Under the pieces are notes generated by a model. That model had not been told where the DNA came from. It saw nothing but the letters and a program-made list of their open reading frames with translations, and ran no database searches. Source: an uncultured bacterium (GTDB taxonomy: Bacteria > Planctomycetota > Phycisphaerae > Phycisphaerales > SM1A02). Taken from it: 64,000 nt of DNA. The stretch covers positions 1-64,000 of the forward strand of contig CAIXJC010000013.1 in NCBI GenBank assembly GCA_903919715.1. Direction: 5' to 3'. Of the stretch, positions 45,050-54,671 are shown in pieces (position 1 is the stretch's first letter; each line of letters opens with the position of its first letter). Position numbers and translations under genes: made by a program.

Positions 45050-46234
45050 CTAGAAATCAACTAGCGGATGTCGATCGCGCTTTGAAAGCGTGAATGCCAT
45101 GCCTGGAACAAGTGGAGCGATTCGCTCAGCAAGTCTTGGCAAATATCCGCGTTCGCTGTTGGTGTGTCCTGCAAGCAACAGTGTGCGACCTCCTCGAACA
45201 ACTGCGAGTTGGTCGTGATGCTTTGCTTCGCCCGTGAAGAAGAGCGTCGCGCCCGCTTCGGCCGCCGCAGCGAAGAGCGACATGCCAGAGCCCGCACAAA
45301 TTCCGATCGTTTCGTGATGCGAAGTAGTTGGTGTGGAAGATTCCGCGCACTCGATGCGTTTGAGGCCAAGATGTTTCCGAAGTCGGCGCGCAATTTCTTG
45401 AGTGGTTGCGGGTTCTGAAAGTCTCAACAACCGACCTTGTCCTTCGCGAACACTTGGTTGCGCAGCGAGCGCGTGCACTTCAATCGCTGGCGCTTCGTAT
45501 GGATGCGCAGCTCGCAGTGCGGCGAGCGCAGCCGAGAGCGCCTTGGGGCCACAGATCATTTCGATGCGCTGCTCGATCACGCGTTCCAGTTTTCCCTTGC
45601 GTCCAGTACGCGGTGCCGTTGTGGGGCCGCCATAAAAAGTTCCATGCACAGGAAAAGAATGTGAACACTGCGAATAGTCGCCGATGCGTCCTGCGCCAGC
45701 GATCGACATCGCCGCGCAAATGCGGTCGACAACATCGGCAGGCGCCAGTGTGACAATCTTGAACGACTCGCGTGCGGCAAGCGACGATGCGGAGTCGAGC
45801 GGTCGGCATTCACCGTCGCCAATCCCTTCAGCGAGCCAATCGTTGACCCCACCTGCGACCGCATCGAGTGCAGTGTGCGGCGATAGAACGGCAATCCCAG
45901 CGCGCGCCGCTCGATAAAGAGTTTCAGTGGATGGATCTTGCAAGACGAGCTTGCGAATTGGATCGAAAAGCGGGGGGTGATAGGCGATGATCGCCTGAAC
46001 ATGAAGTTCACACGCCTCCGCCATCACATCTTCGGTCAGGTCGATCGTCAAGAGGACGCGTTCGCAGAAAGACTGGGCGTCCCCAATCAGCAATCCCACA
46101 TTGTCCCAAGTCGCCGCGAGCGCTGGCGGAGCAACTTTTGAAAGCGCTTTGACCAGATCGCCGACCTTTCTGGCTCGCCCTGATGACCGACTTGTTGATG
46201 GCTTGGTCGCTCGTGTTGTCGCTCGCTTTGTCAT
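45050..46234 (-). CDS. Nif3-like dinuclear metal centre protein
   Basis: 394 residues. Nif3/YbgI motifs with metal ligands: TWDNVGLLIGD, AYHPPLFDPIRKL, LSPHTALDAVAGGVNDWLAEG, GHTNSERGYLPRLAERI. A central insert (about 180-290) with GTFYGGPTTAPRTGRKGKLERVIEQRIEM and HPYEAPAIEVH is the CutA-like module of longer members. Often annotated as GTP cyclohydrolase I type 2, but the function is uncertain. Divergent from the PIN-PhoH gene with 67 bases between. Confidence 0.92.
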   Translation of the reverse strand: MTKRATTRATKPSTSRSSGRARKVGDLVKALSKVAPPALAATWDNVGLLIGDAQSFCERVLLTIDLTEDVMAEACELHVQAIIAYHPPLFDPIRKLVLQDPSTETLYRAARAGIAVLSPHTALDAVAGGVNDWLAEGIGDGECRPLDSASSLAARESFKIVTLAPADVVDRICAAMSIAGAGRIGDYSQCSHSFPVHGTFYGGPTTAPRTGRKGKLERVIEQRIEMICGPKALSAALAALRAAHPYEAPAIEVHALAAQPSVREGQGRLLRLSEPATTQEIARRLRKHLGLKRIECAESSTPTTSHHETIGICAGSGMSLFAAAAEAGATLFFTGEAKHHDQLAVVRGGRTLLLAGHTNSERGYLPRLAERIAPLVPGMAFTLSKRDRHPLVDF

Positions 46235-46301
46235 TGGGGATCACGCTACCCGCTTGTACAAATTCAAGGTTCATTCGTCACGGACGAAATCAAATCGTAT
46301 T

Positions 46302-47774
46302 ATGCCGATATCCATGATGAGCCGACCAAACCCGGGAACGGGCTTCCACAAGTCAGAGGCGAAGGCGCCCACTACGACGAGTGCGGAGCAGGTACGCAAG
46401 CACTTTGTCCTCGATACAAATGTGCTTCTTCACAACCCTCAGTCGATTTTCAAGTTCAAAGAGCACGAGGTGATCATTCCTCTGACTGTGCTCGAAGAAC
46501 TTGACACGTTCAAGAAGAACAACGACGAGAAGGGGCGCAATGCACGCCAAGTGATTCGATCACTTGATCGGCTGCGTGGCGTTGGCCACCTCTTTGAAGG
46601 CGTCGTTTGGAATGAGCAAGGTGGATCCGTTCGCGTCATGCGGTTCAAGCCGTCGGCGAACTACGACTTAGATCTCAGTATCACCGACAACCGAATCATC
46701 GGCGTCGCTCATGCCCTACAGGACGCTGGCTTGCGCACCATCTTTGTTTCCAAGGACATCAACGCACGCGTGAAGTGTGATGCGATTGGCATTACTGCCG
46801 AAGATTTCGAGGCTGACCGAGTTGATGCTGATTGGTTGAATACTGGCTTTATCACCAGCCGTGTCCCACGTAAATTGATCGACGATCTCTATTCAGAGCG
46901 CCAGTTGCCCATCGCTCGAATCGAAGCAGTACCTGGAGCGATTCCGCATCATGCAGAGGCTGGACGCCATGAAGTCGCAACGCTCCTTCCGAATCATTTC
47001 ATCTCGCTTGTCGACGAGAATGATCCGTCACACACTGGCTTGGCGCGTCGACTCGCCGATACGGATCACATCATTCCGATCACTGGTCCGCGCAAGCCGA
47101 TCTACGGCGTGATCGCGCGCAATGTCCAACAAACGATGGCGCTTGACCTGCTACTCGATGACGAAATCAAACTCGTCACGTTGATCGGTCCCGCAGGGAC
47201 GGGTAAGACGCTGCTTGCGATCGCAGCGGGCATGCACAAGGTTTTCAAAGAAGAGCGCTTTGATAAGTTGCTCGTCGCTCGTCCGATCATGCCACTTGGT
47301 CGTGATATTGGATATTTGCCAGGCGATAAGGATGAAAAACTGGCGATGTGGATGCAGCCGATCTTCGATAATGTTGCATATCTTTTGTCGACGCGTGGCG
47401 GTCATGGTGGATCCGAGCCCGATAGCAAGACGACCGAGCAGCGCATTGATCAATTGATTGCCTCTCGCAAATTGGTCTTGGAGCCGATCACCTATATCCG
47501 CGGGCGAAGTATTCCCCACCAATTCATTATTGTGGACGAAGCTCAGAATCTTTCGCCGCATGAGGTCAAGACAATCGTGTCGCGTGTTGGAGACGGAACA
47601 AAGATCGTGCTGTGTGGAGATATCGCACAGATCGACAACCCATATCTCGATGCGGCCAGCAACGGGCTTTCACACTTGATCGAGCGCATGAAGGGTCATC
47701 GACTTGCGGGACATGTCACGCTCTCGAAGACCGAGCGCAGCGAACTCGCGAGTCTTGCCGCAGAAATGCTCTAG
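46302..47774 (+). CDS. PIN domain - PhoH family ATPase (YlaK type)
   Basis: About 490 residues from ATG 46302. N-terminal PIN ribonuclease domain (HFVLDTNVLLHNPQSIF, LEELDTFKKN, DLSITDNRIIGVAHAL) with the acidic cluster, then a PhoH helicase-like ATPase domain with Walker A IGPAGTGKTLLAIAAG, ARPIMPLGRDIGYLPGD, and Walker B FIIVDEAQNLS. PhoH2-like proteins combine RNA unwinding and cleavage. Upstream starts were rejected because conservation begins near KHFVLDTN. Confidence 0.94.
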   Translation: MPISMMSRPNPGTGFHKSEAKAPTTTSAEQVRKHFVLDTNVLLHNPQSIFKFKEHEVIIPLTVLEELDTFKKNNDEKGRNARQVIRSLDRLRGVGHLFEGVVWNEQGGSVRVMRFKPSANYDLDLSITDNRIIGVAHALQDAGLRTIFVSKDINARVKCDAIGITAEDFEADRVDADWLNTGFITSRVPRKLIDDLYSERQLPIARIEAVPGAIPHHAEAGRHEVATLLPNHFISLVDENDPSHTGLARRLADTDHIIPITGPRKPIYGVIARNVQQTMALDLLLDDEIKLVTLIGPAGTGKTLLAIAAGMHKVFKEERFDKLLVARPIMPLGRDIGYLPGDKDEKLAMWMQPIFDNVAYLLSTRGGHGGSEPDSKTTEQRIDQLIASRKLVLEPITYIRGRSIPHQFIIVDEAQNLSPHEVKTIVSRVGDGTKIVLCGDIAQIDNPYLDAASNGLSHLIERMKGHRLAGHVTLSKTERSELASLAAEML

Positions 47775-47830
47775 CCCGCAATTTTCGTGCACGGTCATCT
47801 CACGAAGCGAGTCGTGTTCCTTATCACACA

Positions 47831-48055
47831 ATGAAACATTTCTTAACAAGCTTGGCGAACTCTGGCTCGGTGACGGTATGCACGAGCATCGTGATGACTG
47901 TGAAGAACACCGGCGCGCTCGAATTTTGGGTTTGGCTTCCAAACTGGTGCATCAGTTGGAGCATTGTGTGGGCGTATGTCTACTTCTTGGCTCCCAAGGT
48001 TAGCCACTTCATCTCCGCTCGAGTTAAAGATCGACCGAAGTCAACAGCCAGTTGA
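47831..48055 (+). CDS. DUF2798-like small membrane protein
   Basis: 74 residues with two hydrophobic segments (SLANSGSVTVCTSIVMTV and VWLPNWCISWSIVWAYVYFLAPKV), matching the length and layout of the DUF2798 family, whose function is unknown. Start at ATG 47831. It lies 56 bases after phoH and converges with the FUSC gene, 18 bases apart. Confidence 0.8.
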   Translation: MKHFLTSLANSGSVTVCTSIVMTVKNTGALEFWVWLPNWCISWSIVWAYVYFLAPKVSHFISARVKDRPKSTAS

Positions 48056-48073
48056 CGAACATCTGACAGTCAA

Positions 48074-50452
48074 TCATGCGGTGACGACTGAGGGTGCAGA
48101 GGGGCGGAATGGTTGCTTTGCGCTGCGAAATTGCGCTCGCTCGCTCGCAATTCGATTGAGCACGTTTGATAATTCGAACAGACGCATCGATGCGACGCGG
48201 TACATCCCAACTTGTCCCAGAATGAATTCGCTGGATGCAGCGTTCATCGCCCGAATACGCGGTCTCATCCGAATTGTTGGAATGAGTTGTTCGAGTGCAT
48301 GCGACTCCGCTTCGAGTTGCTGTGCGCGGAGAGCAAATTCGCTGTATTCGCCCGACTCCATTGCATCGCACCCGACAATGCACGTCGAGCGAATGGACTC
48401 GGCGCACGCATGGAGTTCTTCAAGATCGCTGAACATTGTCTCGGGTGTCAACCGTGCCGTGATCCGATTGAGCGCAAGTGCGTTGTTGTTGTACACAATC
48501 AATGTCAAGTGGTCTGTAATTTCCGCAACCTGTTCCTTCGAGATCGTTGGTTCACTGGCTCGCGGCTCGCGTTGCAATGTCTGACCGAGTGTTCGGCTTC
48601 GCAAAATGAGCGAAAGCAATTTGTATCGCAGGTGAGTGAGATCTGTTGAGGTTCCTGGATTGGATGGGAAGCCAAGGGTTGAGATTTTGCTGACACGTTC
48701 CAATGTGAGAGCGAAGATCCGCATGAGTTCATTGCGCGCGAAATCAGGGCGAAACCAGTTGAAAAGCGCAAGTGTTACGAGCGTTCCAAGAAAGACTCCG
48801 ACGATGCGCGCCGACGGGGGACTTAAGTCAATCGTTGGTTGGAACGATGTGCCGATGGCGATCGCAAGACAGAAAATTGCTTGGACTCCCAGATATGAAA
48901 TATTTGGTCCGCCGGTCATGATCCAGGCGAGCGGCGCGCTGCATCCAATCCATATCAGGAGTAACCCTGGAGAACTGTCGACAGTTGGAATGAGGAAAAT
49001 GATCGCGAAGACCGACACGAGTCCTCCGACGATCGTGCCGATGAGCCGTAGTCGCGCGCGGGCTCGTGTGCCTTCGCTCGATCCTCCGGTTGCGCCGACC
49101 ACCATCAACGGTGTGACCAACATCGTGCCGAGGCTTGGAAATTGGGTTGCGGTGACGAAGATCAGGCCAATGACGCACGCAGTGGCGAGTTTGATTGAAA
49201 ACCAGAAACTTCTTTGCGCATCATCTCGCAGTCCTGGCGCAAGGAGTGGAGTCGAGATCATGCGCAGCACTTCACTTCGTTTGGCGCCGGCTCCGCTGAC
49301 GGACGTTCCGTTCTCGATTTGTGCGCTGGAATAGGTTGTGTGAAACGCCCGACACATCGAGATCGTCGCCATAAATGCTTGATTGATCGCAGGCGAACGG
49401 CCCGTTCCGTCGCGAATTCCAAGCTGATCAATTCGCACCTCATGCGCTTGTGCGAATGAATCAATCGCAAGTCGCAGGGGTTCAAAGTCGATCGGATTCG
49501 ACTGGAGTGATGTCACGAGATCGATGGGGCTCTGGACCCAATCAGCGAGTTGCCCAAGGATCCCCGTGAGTGCGTTCATCAACTCGGCCGTGGGTTCGAG
49601 CAAGGCGCGATCGACCGACGTGTCGTTCAATTGTTTGGTCAAGGCAATCGTGTTGCTGGTGATCGAACCAATGGCGCTTATCAGCGTGACTCGGTCAGTC
49701 AATTGAGCGAGATCGCCGCGGACATCGAGATTGGAAAACGCACCATTGGCAAGATAGACAAAGAGTTTTTGTGCGTCGAGTGGATCAAGCGAACGAGGTG
49801 GTAGCGCAACAATTGGTTGGTCGACTGCGCGTAGCCGGGCAATGATCCACTTCGTTCGTTCGATTTCAACTTTGACGGCAATGATGTATTTCTTGCGGAA
49901 ATCTCGAATGGGCTTGGCGGGGTAAATCAGAGCAAGCGCAATCCAGGAAGTGATGACGCCGATCGCGACGATCCAAAATCGTTGAAAGCAGATTCCGCCG
50001 ATTCGATCAAACCCCGTTTTCGAATCCCATGCGACAATCAAGATTGATAAAGCAAAGACCCATCCAACATATGGTTGTTCGCTTCGTGCGATGACCAGTC
50101 CAGCCAACACGATGGCAACGTAAAACGCCGCGACATAGAACCAGAATTGTTGATAGAAAACCGCTGTGATGATGTACGCAACTGCGACGCCAGCAATCGT
50201 TCCCATAAGTCGCTGCATCATCTTCAGGACAGATGAGTCGACGCTCGGCGAACAAATGATCATGATGCTGATGATGGACCAATAGCCTTCGGAGAGATGA
50301 AACGTTTGCGTGATAAACATCGAAAGCGTTGTCGCAAAAACGACTCGGAGGGTCGCGTGCCAACGCTCGGGTGAAGTCGCCATTTCCTTGCGCAGAAATG
50401 CGAAGAGTGCCGCTTCGTAATCCGCAACCCACTTCATGTGTGTGTCGAGCAT
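48074..50452 (-). CDS. FUSC-family inner membrane transporter
   Basis: 792 residues with two membrane bundles: about residues 35-195 (WHATLRVVFATTLSMFITQ, YIITAVFYQQFWFYVAAFYVAIVLAGLVI) and 415-570 (FWFSIKLATACVIGLIFVTATQFPSLGTML, IIFLIP, GVFLGTLVTLALFNWF), each followed by a long cytoplasmic helical region. This is the YccS/AaeB/PET-like fusaric acid resistance layout, for efflux of aromatic acids. It overlaps the 3' end of pabB by 19 bases, so the two are cotranscribed; a link between aromatic acid efflux and p-aminobenzoate synthesis is possible. Confidence 0.88.
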   Translation of the reverse strand: MLDTHMKWVADYEAALFAFLRKEMATSPERWHATLRVVFATTLSMFITQTFHLSEGYWSIISIMIICSPSVDSSVLKMMQRLMGTIAGVAVAYIITAVFYQQFWFYVAAFYVAIVLAGLVIARSEQPYVGWVFALSILIVAWDSKTGFDRIGGICFQRFWIVAIGVITSWIALALIYPAKPIRDFRKKYIIAVKVEIERTKWIIARLRAVDQPIVALPPRSLDPLDAQKLFVYLANGAFSNLDVRGDLAQLTDRVTLISAIGSITSNTIALTKQLNDTSVDRALLEPTAELMNALTGILGQLADWVQSPIDLVTSLQSNPIDFEPLRLAIDSFAQAHEVRIDQLGIRDGTGRSPAINQAFMATISMCRAFHTTYSSAQIENGTSVSGAGAKRSEVLRMISTPLLAPGLRDDAQRSFWFSIKLATACVIGLIFVTATQFPSLGTMLVTPLMVVGATGGSSEGTRARARLRLIGTIVGGLVSVFAIIFLIPTVDSSPGLLLIWIGCSAPLAWIMTGGPNISYLGVQAIFCLAIAIGTSFQPTIDLSPPSARIVGVFLGTLVTLALFNWFRPDFARNELMRIFALTLERVSKISTLGFPSNPGTSTDLTHLRYKLLSLILRSRTLGQTLQREPRASEPTISKEQVAEITDHLTLIVYNNNALALNRITARLTPETMFSDLEELHACAESIRSTCIVGCDAMESGEYSEFALRAQQLEAESHALEQLIPTIRMRPRIRAMNAASSEFILGQVGMYRVASMRLFELSNVLNRIASERAQFRSAKQPFRPSAPSVVTA

Positions 50453-51834
50453 TTTTCAGCGAGTGCGGCGCGTGACGCCAGAGCCATGCGAATAATCTGG
50501 GTCTTTGCCAAACATTCTCTTGCTTCAGCTGCTGGCTCGCTGTCGGCGACGATGCCACATCCCGCGTGATAGTCGAGAGTCCACTCATGTTCGACATGCG
50601 ACCGAGTCAATTGCGCTGTGCGAATTGCGACGCTGAAGAGCGCAGATCCGCATCCACTCGCAAGTCCGATCGCGCCGCAATATGGTCCACGCGGAGCCGA
50701 TTCAAGTTCGTCGATAATTTGCATGGCCCGCACCTTTGGAGCGCCGGTGACGGATCCTGGTGGAAAGCACGCAGAAAAAAGGTCGGCAAGACCATTCGAC
50801 GGCGAGAGTTTCCCCGATATTTCTGCGACGGCTTGCAGGATTGTCGGGTGGTGTTCGAGCATTCGCGCCTCGTCGACGCGGATAGATCCGATTTCGCAAA
50901 CTCGTCCAAGATCGTTGCGCATGAGATCGACGATCATGTGAAGTTCTGCCGCATCCTTTGCGCTTGCCATCAATTCCTCGGCCTCTTCGGGGTCGGCCCG
51001 TGTCCCTTTCATCGGCCGAGTGATCACGCGCCGACTTTCTCCATCGAGCGCAAGAAAGAGTTCTGGACTGAACGAAAGCAGCGTTCGATCATCATCGAGT
51101 TCGAGGTATGCGCCATACCGCGGCGAGGTTCTTTCGAGTGCATCAAGTGCGAACGCACGAATATTGCCCGCAATGCGCGCGCGAAATGGCTGGGTGATGT
51201 TCGCCTGAAAAATATCGCCTGCACGAACATAGTCGACGGTGCGAGAAACCATCCGCTGAAAATTTTGCGTGGTTGAGCGCGGTTCAAACCGTCCATTGTC
51301 AAGGGCGTACCACTCGTCCTGCGGACCGTCCTGCGAATCGGTGTTGACCATCGCAACAACATCATCCGCATCTGGATCGCCAACATCGAACCATCGAGCG
51401 AGTGCGTGGGAATAGACAAGCGCACGTGGAACTCGGCAGAGCATCGCGTCTGGCCACATCGAAACAGGATCTTGGCGACCGTGTGCGCCATCTTTGATAT
51501 GTGCGCGGGGTTCGAAAAGTGGCGCACAGCCATAACCAGCAAATCCGATCCATCCTCCGACGAACGGGAGGCGCAACCGTCCAGAATCAACAAATGCACC
51601 AGCGCATGGCGGGGCAAATTCTCGGACGAGATCGAGAAGATCTGCTGCACGGCCGTTCTGCGCATTCACTGATGCGACTTCGAGGCGTGGCGCAAGAATG
51701 GTCCACTGATCGAAGATCGGGGATTGCCCTCCAGAAACCAGAGCGAGCAGCGGAATATCGCGGCGCCACGATGCCATGACCTGCTGTGGACTGAAGGTCC
51801 AGTCGAGTTCACGAATTGATCCACAAGGGGCCAT
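50434..51834 (-). CDS. pabB: Aminodeoxychorismate synthase component I
   Basis: 466 residues, chorismate-binding fold. VRAGDIFQANITQPFRARI, LSFSPELFLALDG, RVITRPMKGTRAD, LHMIVDLMRNDLGRVCEIG, HHPTILQAVAEISGKL, CFPPGSVTGAPKVRAMQIIDELE, GPYCGAIGLASG. The Lys in RPMKGT (PIKGT type) points to PabB rather than anthranilate synthase TrpE, where this residue is Ala. It makes 4-amino-4-deoxychorismate for folate, with folP elsewhere in the window. No pabA or pabC gene is adjacent. Confidence 0.93.
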   Translation of the reverse strand: MAPCGSIRELDWTFSPQQVMASWRRDIPLLALVSGGQSPIFDQWTILAPRLEVASVNAQNGRAADLLDLVREFAPPCAGAFVDSGRLRLPFVGGWIGFAGYGCAPLFEPRAHIKDGAHGRQDPVSMWPDAMLCRVPRALVYSHALARWFDVGDPDADDVVAMVNTDSQDGPQDEWYALDNGRFEPRSTTQNFQRMVSRTVDYVRAGDIFQANITQPFRARIAGNIRAFALDALERTSPRYGAYLELDDDRTLLSFSPELFLALDGESRRVITRPMKGTRADPEEAEELMASAKDAAELHMIVDLMRNDLGRVCEIGSIRVDEARMLEHHPTILQAVAEISGKLSPSNGLADLFSACFPPGSVTGAPKVRAMQIIDELESAPRGPYCGAIGLASGCGSALFSVAIRTAQLTRSHVEHEWTLDYHAGCGIVADSEPAAEARECLAKTQIIRMALASRAALAEKCSTHT

Positions 51835-51914
51835 TCGTCCATCCTAGTCGGTGGAATACGCCATCAAAACAGTGTGGGTCGAGTACGATGAAATTCTTTC
51901 CACTGGAGACCACA

Positions 51915-54671
51915 ATGCCAAGCGCCACCGCCAAACGACCTTCCCCTTCACGCAATAAAACCAAGGCCAAATTGGCAAAGGCTGGCGTCAAGCGCAAGGC
52001 TCCTGCGAAGTCGCGTACGCAAGGCAAGCGAACCAAGATGGTCTACTTCTTCGGTCAGACGAGGACCGAGGGAACTGCGGCACAGAAACTGCTTTTGGGT
52101 GGAAAGGGAGCGAATCTTGCCGACATGACTTCGATTGGTTTGCCGGTTCCTCCTGGCTTCACCATTACAACGGAAACATGCGCGCTCTATAGCGCAGGTC
52201 GCAATCGCCTTCCCGTTGGAATGATGGATGAGGTCAGCAAGAACATTCGGATGCTCGAGCGAGAACTCGGCAAGAAGTTTGGAAGTGCACGAAATCCACT
52301 TTTGGTTTCAGTGCGATCAGGTGCGGCGGTTTCCATGCCTGGAATGATGGACACCATCTTGAATCTTGGACTCAACGATGAGGTCGTCGCAGGACTCGCG
52401 ACCGCAACCGGCAATCCGCGCTTTGCATACGACGCATATCGCCGGCTCATCAATATGTTCGGCGATGTCGTGATGGGAGTGGATCATCACCGATTCGAAC
52501 ATGTGTTCAATGCGATCAAGGCAAAGTATGGAACATCGGAAGACACAGCTGTTCCTGTCGAGGGATTGAAGGAACTTTGCGCTGCATATCAAGCGGTCTA
52601 CCGAGAGCACGTTGGCAAGCCGTTCCCACAGGATCCGATGAAGCAACTCGAAGCGGCGGTTGGCGCAGTCTTTGAAAGTTGGAATGGCACTCGTGCGATT
52701 GCGTATCGGCAGATCAACGGCATCAAGGGACTTGCTGGAACTGCCGTCAATGTGCAAGCGATGGCGTACGGAAACATGGGCGAGGATTCTGGTACTGGCG
52801 TCGCATTCACACGCGATCCATCGACTGGGGAGAACGTTTTTTATGGCGAATTCCTGATTAATGCGCAGGGCGAAGATGTCGTCGCTGGCATTCGCACCCC
52901 ACTTCCAATCAGCCAGTTGGAAAAATGGAACGCCAAAGTTTGGAAGCAATTGCTGCAAGTTCGCAAGAAACTTGAACGCCATTACCGCGACATGCAGGAC
53001 ATTGAGTTCACGATTGAACGTGGCCGTTTGTTTATGTTGCAGACTCGAAATGGAAAACGAAACGGAGTGGCTGCTGTTCGCACAGCAGTTGAGATGGTTC
53101 GTGAGGGCCTGATCAATGAGCGAACGGCGCTCCAGCGAATTCCAGCTGGTGATCTTGTGCAGTTGCTGTTGCCGTATTACCGAACTGAAGACAAGCGCGG
53201 AATTGAAATTCTCACGCGCGGAATCGCCGCGAGCCCTGGTGCAGCGACTGGGAAATTGGCGTTCACGGCAGCAGAAGCCGTCGAACGTGCAGCCGCTGGC
53301 GAAGACGTCTTGCTGATTCGCAAGGAGACATCTCCCGAAGACGTCGCTGGAATGCACAAGGCTGTAGGAATTTTGACTTCGACCGGTGGCAAGACGAGTC
53401 ACGCTGCTGTTGTTGCAGTCGGTTGGGGCAAGTGCTGCGTCGTGGGTGCCGGAGAACTTTCGATCGACACCGAAGCTGGAACGCTGACGGTGAAGGGCAG
53501 AACGTTCGGCCGAGGCGACACGCTTTCGATTGACGGCACAACAGGCGAAGTGATGCCGGGCGTTGTGGCGCGAACAATTCCTGAGGCGATTTCTGGCGAT
53601 TTCGCACAGGTGATGAAGTGGTCGACGAAGTATGCAACGATGGGGGTGCGTGCGAATGCGGACACGCCAGCAGATGCGAAACGCGCGCGCGAATATGGTG
53701 CAATCGGCATCGGTCTGTGCAGAACTGAGCACATGTTCTTCGAGGCAGATCGAATCAAGGCGGTTCGACAAATGATTCTTTCCACCGAGGTCGGACAGCG
53801 AGAATCCGCATTGGCGCGATTGTTGCCTTATCAACGCGGCGATTTCATCGGCATCTTTACCGCAATGGATGGTCTGCCTGTGACCGTTCGATTGTTGGAT
53901 CCGCCGCTTCACGAATTTGTTCCACATGACGAAGCGGCGCAGCAGGTTCTTGCGGATGAAGCGGGTGTTCCGCTCGTGGATGTTCAGCGCCGAGTAGCGC
54001 AATTGCACGAAGCGAATCCCATGCTGGGACACCGAGGTTGTCGCCTCGCTGTGACTTATCCCGAAATTCTTGTGATGCAAGTTCGAGCCATTGTCGAGGC
54101 GGCGATCGAATGTCGCCAAATGCGCATCGATGCTCGGCCGGAAATCATGATCCCATTGGTTGGAACGCGCAAGGAGCTTGCGATTCTGCGCACCTTGACT
54201 GAACAGACGATTGATCTTGTCTTTAAGGAGCGCACCAAGGAGCGTGGCGTTAAGAAATTTGAGATTCCAATCGGCACCATGATCGAGATTCCTCGGGCTG
54301 CGGTGACTGCGAACGAAATTGCTGAAGTCGCAGAGTTCTTCTCGTTCGGCACGAACGACTTGACCCAGATGACATTTGGATTCAGCCGTGATGACATCGC
54401 TTCGTTCATGCCTGCGTATCTGGAAAAAGCAATCGTTGACAGCGATCCTTTTCAGTCGATCGATGTCGACGGCGTTGGCGCGCTCGTTTCGATGGCGTGT
54501 CAGAAGGGTCGTTCAGTCAAGCCAAAGTTGAAGCTTGGTGTCTGTGGCGAACATGGCGGCGATCCATCGTCGATTCGTTTCTTCCAAACATGCGGGCTCG
54601 ACTATGTCTCGTGTTCGCCTTTCCGTGTGCCAGTCGCACGACTTGCAGCGGCTCAGGCGGCATTGAAATGA
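51915..54671 (+). CDS. ppdK: Pyruvate, phosphate dikinase
   Basis: 918 residues from ATG 51915, which has GGAG 7 bases upstream. An N-terminal tail of about 41 residues is rich in Lys/Arg/Ala (ATAKRPSPSRNKTKAKLAK) before the ATP-grasp domain begins at MVYFFGQT. Then GGKGANLADMTSIGLPVPPGFT, VRSGAAVSMPGMMDTILNLG, the phosphohistidine domain TGGKTSHAAVVAVGWGKCCVVG, and the PEP/pyruvate barrel ending with CGEHGGDPSSIRFF. It interconverts PEP and pyruvate with PPi/AMP. Coupled to the next gene by ATGA. Confidence 0.96.
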   Translation: MPSATAKRPSPSRNKTKAKLAKAGVKRKAPAKSRTQGKRTKMVYFFGQTRTEGTAAQKLLLGGKGANLADMTSIGLPVPPGFTITTETCALYSAGRNRLPVGMMDEVSKNIRMLERELGKKFGSARNPLLVSVRSGAAVSMPGMMDTILNLGLNDEVVAGLATATGNPRFAYDAYRRLINMFGDVVMGVDHHRFEHVFNAIKAKYGTSEDTAVPVEGLKELCAAYQAVYREHVGKPFPQDPMKQLEAAVGAVFESWNGTRAIAYRQINGIKGLAGTAVNVQAMAYGNMGEDSGTGVAFTRDPSTGENVFYGEFLINAQGEDVVAGIRTPLPISQLEKWNAKVWKQLLQVRKKLERHYRDMQDIEFTIERGRLFMLQTRNGKRNGVAAVRTAVEMVREGLINERTALQRIPAGDLVQLLLPYYRTEDKRGIEILTRGIAASPGAATGKLAFTAAEAVERAAAGEDVLLIRKETSPEDVAGMHKAVGILTSTGGKTSHAAVVAVGWGKCCVVGAGELSIDTEAGTLTVKGRTFGRGDTLSIDGTTGEVMPGVVARTIPEAISGDFAQVMKWSTKYATMGVRANADTPADAKRAREYGAIGIGLCRTEHMFFEADRIKAVRQMILSTEVGQRESALARLLPYQRGDFIGIFTAMDGLPVTVRLLDPPLHEFVPHDEAAQQVLADEAGVPLVDVQRRVAQLHEANPMLGHRGCRLAVTYPEILVMQVRAIVEAAIECRQMRIDARPEIMIPLVGTRKELAILRTLTEQTIDLVFKERTKERGVKKFEIPIGTMIEIPRAAVTANEIAEVAEFFSFGTNDLTQMTFGFSRDDIASFMPAYLEKAIVDSDPFQSIDVDGVGALVSMACQKGRSVKPKLKLGVCGEHGGDPSSIRFFQTCGLDYVSCSPFRVPVARLAAAQAALK

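Noticed and set aside
43525-45050. DGR reverse transcriptase or template repeat within the window
   Set aside because: No frame in the window shows reverse transcriptase motifs, and I found no adenine-rich near copy of 44757-44876, so only the target side is proposed.
50434-51834. Anthranilate synthase component TrpE
   Set aside because: The PMKGT motif has the Lys typical of PabB and the protein lacks TrpE length and its N-terminal tryptophan site pattern.
52317-54119. 600-codon minus-strand frame opposite ppdK
   Set aside because: It is a shadow of ppdK: high Ser/Arg/Cys/His content and no domain; ppdK is unmistakable.
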